Shown here: positions 7,623-9,531 of the stretch, piece after piece
Layout of the letters: the number at the start of each line of letters is the position of its first letter
Position numbering within the stretch: the stretch's first letter is position 1
NCBI GenBank assembly: GCA_934590135.1
Contig: CAKTOT010000089.1
Coordinates: 1-9,531, forward strand
From: an uncultured Muribaculaceae bacterium
Lineage (GTDB): Bacteria > Bacteroidota > Bacteroidia > Bacteroidales > Muribaculaceae
DNA: 9,531 nt
Direction: 5' to 3'
Made by a program: the position numbers and the translations under genes
The notes under the pieces: model-generated
Databases searched by the model: none
What the model was told of the DNA's origin: nothing
What the model saw: only the letters and a program-made list of their open reading frames with translations

Positions 7623-7664
7623 ATTCGGGACACGGCAGCCGAAATACGGGATACGGCAGTCAAA
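7623..7664 (+). repeat. Two imperfect 21-bp tandem repeats
   Basis: Bases 7623-7643 and 7644-7664 match at 17 of 21 positions and share CGGGA, ACGGCAG and a final AA. They lie in the 3' UTR of the second cargo gene, upstream of its terminator. No function is evident. Confidence 0.45.
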
Positions 7665-7685
7665 ATTCCGTAACCGACCCGAGCA

Positions 7686-7730
7686 GGGCTCCGCCGACCT
7701 CAGCAGTCGACGGAGCCTTACTCTTATTTA
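7686..7730 (+). terminator. Intrinsic terminator of the second cargo gene
   Basis: GGCTCCG (7687-7693) pairs with CGGAGCC (7711-7717) and CGAC (7695-7698) pairs with GTCG (7706-7709), with one C-A mismatch and a 7-base loop. A T-rich but interrupted tail follows (TTACTCTTATTT). The left arm GGGCTCCGCCGACC (7686-7699) is identical to that of the terminator after the first gene, so the terminator appears to have been duplicated with the gene. Confidence 0.8.
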
Positions 7731-7741
7731 CAAGAGCGCAA

Positions 7742-7803
7742 GCGAGCCCCTAAAGATCCGAAGAAGCCCGACAAGTCCTCACAAGCCCCCTTCGGGGTCT
7801 CGC
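7742..7803 (+). other. Long-range dyad with a competing local hairpin upstream of guaA
   Basis: GCGAGCCCC (7742-7750) can pair with GGGGTCTCGC (7794-7803) apart from one bulged T. The same GGGG can instead pair locally with CCCC at 7787-7790 around TTC. The structure sits just upstream of the guaA -7 box, so it would appear only in read-through RNA or act as DNA. There is no T-tract after it. Its significance is uncertain. Confidence 0.3.
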
Positions 7804-7813
7804 AAAAAAAGCG

Positions 7814-7821
7814 TACCTTTG
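7814..7821 (+). promoter_or_regulatory. guaA promoter, -7 box
   Basis: TACCTTTG followed by CA matches the Bacteroidetes -7 consensus TAnnTTTG exactly. It lies 64 bases upstream of the guaA ATG, implying a 5' UTR of about 55-60 bases. No TTTG or TTG is visible at the expected -33 position, where the sequence is GC-rich with a CCCCTTCGGGG palindrome. Confidence 0.65.
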
Positions 7822-7850
7822 CACCGAAACAACGGCACCAGCCACTCTTT

Positions 7851-7884
7851 ATCCACAGCAAAAGACTTCATCCACAGAAAAGAC
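7851..7884 (+). repeat. Direct repeat in the guaA 5' UTR
   Basis: ATCCACAGCAAAAGAC (7851-7866) and ATCCACAGAAAAGAC (7870-7884) are copies differing by one inserted base. The second ends immediately before the G that precedes the guaA ATG, and its A-rich part may help translation initiation where no Shine-Dalgarno is used. TTATCCACA at 7849-7857 matches the DnaA-box consensus, and the second copy is one mismatch away. Confidence 0.65.
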
Positions 7885-7885
7885 G

Positions 7886-9409
7886 ATGCCACAAAAAATC
7901 ATTATCCTCGACTTCGGGTCGCAAACGACACAGCTCATAGGCCGCCGCCTGCGCGAACTCGACACCTATTGCGAAATTCTACCCTACAATCGTATGCCTG
8001 CGGACGACCCCGATGTTATCGGCGTCATCCTCTCGGGCAGCCCCTTCTCGGTGTACGATGATAAGGCCTTCAAGGTAGATACCGAAGCCCTCGTATCGCG
8101 CTACCCCGTACTGGGCATCTGCTACGGCGCCCAACTGATGGCCTATCAACGCGGCGGACGTGTCGAGCCGGCCGCCACTCGCGAATACGGTCGCGCCCTA
8201 CTCAGCCGGGTAGACAGCTCCGACCCGCTGATGGCCGGCATCGAAGTCGGCGCACAGGTATGGATGAGCCACGGCGACACCATCACCGCCGTCGGCCAAG
8301 ATATGGAAGTGGTGGCCTCCACCGACAAGGTGCACGTAGCCGCCTACCGGCGCCAAGGCCGCCAATGCTGGGGCGTACAATTCCATCCCGAAGTATTCCA
8401 CAGCACCTGCGGCGTGAAATTGTTGCGCAATTTCGTGGTAGACATCTGCGGCTCGCGCCGCGAATGGACTCCCGCATCATACATCGACAGCACCGTAGAG
8501 CACCTGCGCCGTACCTTAGGCAACGACCGCGTAGTACTCGGCCTGAGCGGCGGCGTCGACTCCTCCGTGGCCGCCGTACTACTCAACCGCGCCATCGGCG
8601 ACCGCCTCACCTGCATCTTCGTAGACCACGGAATGCTGCGCAAAAACGAGTACGCTAACGTCCTGCGCGACTACCAAGGACTGGGGCTCAACGTCATAGG
8701 CGTCGATGCTTCGGCCAAATTCTTCGCCGAACTGGCCGGCGTCACCGAACCCGAAGCCAAGCGCAAAATCATCGGCAAAGGCTTCATAGACGTCTTCGAC
8801 GAAGAAGCACACAAAATCAAGGACGTCAAATGGCTGGCACAAGGCACGATATACCCCGACTGCATCGAATCGCTAAGCATCACCGGCACCACCATCAAGA
8901 GCCACCACAATGTCGGCGGACTGCCCGAAAAAATGAACCTGAAATTGTGCGAACCGCTACGCTCTCTCTTCAAAGACGAGGTACGCGCCGTCGGGCGCCA
9001 ATTGGGTATGCCCGAACACCTGATACGCCGCCACCCCTTCCCCGGACCGGGCCTGGCCGTGCGCATACTCGGCGAAGTCACCCCCGAGAAAGTACGTATA
9101 CTGCAAGACGCCGATGACATCTTCATATCCAAGATGCGTCAATACGGCCTGTACGACGACATCTGGCAGGCCGGAGTGATACTGCTGCCGGTACAGAGCG
9201 TCGGCGTCATGGGCGACGAGCGCACCTACGAACAGGCCGTGGCCCTGCGCGCCGTCACCTCCACGGACGCCATGACCGCCGACTGGGCCCGCCTACCCTA
9301 CGATTTCCTGGCCGACGTCTCCAACACCATCATCAACAGCGTCCGAGGCGTCAACCGCGTATGCTACGACGTATCCTCCAAGCCGCCGAGCACCATCGAG
9401 TGGGAATAA
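7886..9409 (+). CDS. guaA: GMP synthase (glutamine-hydrolysing)
   Basis: It converts XMP, ATP and glutamine to GMP, AMP, pyrophosphate and glutamate, the last step of de novo guanine nucleotide synthesis in the cytoplasm. The 507-aa protein is full length (E. coli GuaA is 525 aa). The class I glutamine amidotransferase domain (about 4-190) has the nucleophile Cys79 in GICYGAQ and the His167/Glu169 pair in FHPEV. The ATP-pyrophosphatase domain (about 195-390) has the PP-loop SGGVDSS at 221-227, followed by IFVDHGMLRKNE. The C-terminal dimerisation domain carries HPFPGPGLAVRILGEV and ends in KPPSTIEWE, as in known GuaA proteins. The ATG at 7886 starts the expected IIILDFGSQ strand; GSQTTQ instead of GSQYTQ is, from memory, the Bacteroides form. 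It has its own promoter and follows a terminator, so it is probably monocistronic or the first gene of a transcript continuing beyond the window. Confidence 0.98.
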   Translation: MPQKIIILDFGSQTTQLIGRRLRELDTYCEILPYNRMPADDPDVIGVILSGSPFSVYDDKAFKVDTEALVSRYPVLGICYGAQLMAYQRGGRVEPAATREYGRALLSRVDSSDPLMAGIEVGAQVWMSHGDTITAVGQDMEVVASTDKVHVAAYRRQGRQCWGVQFHPEVFHSTCGVKLLRNFVVDICGSRREWTPASYIDSTVEHLRRTLGNDRVVLGLSGGVDSSVAAVLLNRAIGDRLTCIFVDHGMLRKNEYANVLRDYQGLGLNVIGVDASAKFFAELAGVTEPEAKRKIIGKGFIDVFDEEAHKIKDVKWLAQGTIYPDCIESLSITGTTIKSHHNVGGLPEKMNLKLCEPLRSLFKDEVRAVGRQLGMPEHLIRRHPFPGPGLAVRILGEVTPEKVRILQDADDIFISKMRQYGLYDDIWQAGVILLPVQSVGVMGDERTYEQAVALRAVTSTDAMTADWARLPYDFLADVSNTIINSVRGVNRVCYDVSSKPPSTIEWE

Positions 9410-9414
9410 TTATA

Positions 9415-9527
9415 ATGTCGAATGTCGAATTTGGCTAACGCCGAAAAGGCTTGGAGCATATAAAGTCCTTAAAGACTTTAAGGTCTCGGCCCTCCCCAAG
9501 TCCTCGCCCACATTCCACATTCCACAT
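9415..9527. repeat. Small element with near-terminal inverted repeats and a central palindrome, after guaA
   Basis: ATGTCGAATGTCGAAT (9415-9430) matches the reverse complement of ATTCCACATTCCACAT (9512-9527) at 14 of 16 positions; each arm is itself a 7-bp tandem repeat. Between them lies CCTTAAAG-A-CTTTAAGG (9467-9483), a near-perfect palindrome that can alternatively fold as AAAGTC/GACTTT (9462-9479). It may be a REP- or MITE-like dispersed element or part of guaA 3'-end formation. There is no clear T-tract. The window ends four bases later, so the right boundary is unseen. Confidence 0.5.
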
Positions 9528-9531
9528 AGAC

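Noticed and set aside
7849..7876. Replication origin at the DnaA-box-like sites
   Set aside because: There is only one exact box and one near match, with no AT-rich unwinding region and no dnaA or other origin-linked gene in the window.
7822..7885. Purine-sensing riboswitch in the guaA leader
   Set aside because: The leader is only about 60 bases and lacks the conserved core and three-way junction layout of purine riboswitches.

Overview
The window looks like a chromosomal segment of a Bacteroidales bacterium (Bacteroidetes). Four things point there: two very large secreted proteins ending in a type IX secretion (T9SS, Por) type A sorting domain, a Bacteroidales-style 507-aa GMP synthase, Bacteroidetes -7 promoter boxes (TAnnTTTG, here TAacTTTGC and TAccTTTGC), and start codons without a Shine-Dalgarno sequence. 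A genus cannot be assigned. Base composition is moderately GC-rich in most coding sequence.

Layout, all genes on the + strand. (1) Bases 3-2012: the 3' part of a large secreted T9SS cargo gene that runs off the left edge. (2) Bases 2013-3065: a 1053-base intergenic region with a hairpin, a strong intrinsic terminator, a cluster of ATTATTC motifs in both orientations, a Bacteroidetes promoter, a 10-bp tandem repeat and a roughly 585-base GC-rich leader. The leader holds a possible 14-codon upstream ORF and no convincing gene. (3) Bases 3066-7568: a complete 1500-aa paralogue of the first gene, with signal peptide, propeller-like region, FN3-like domains, a second propeller-like region, more FN3-like domains and the T9SS tail. 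(4) Bases 7569-7885: a terminator that shares its hairpin arm with the first gene's terminator, short repeats, and a guaA promoter and leader. (5) Bases 7886-9409: guaA. (6) Bases 9410-9531: a small element with near-terminal inverted repeats around a palindrome.

The two large genes are a tandem paralogue pair. Their 3' halves are very similar, including a 61-bp stretch identical in DNA, while the parts upstream are diverged and more AT-rich. This suggests exchange or gene conversion on the 3' side and diversification on the 5' side. The products are probably exported by Sec, carried across the outer membrane by the T9SS and either anchored at the surface or released. Their ligand or activity cannot be read from the sequence. 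guaA is a housekeeping purine gene with its own promoter and no evident functional link to the pair. The most unusual material is the repeat-rich control region between the paralogues and the modular, internally duplicated architecture of the cargo proteins.
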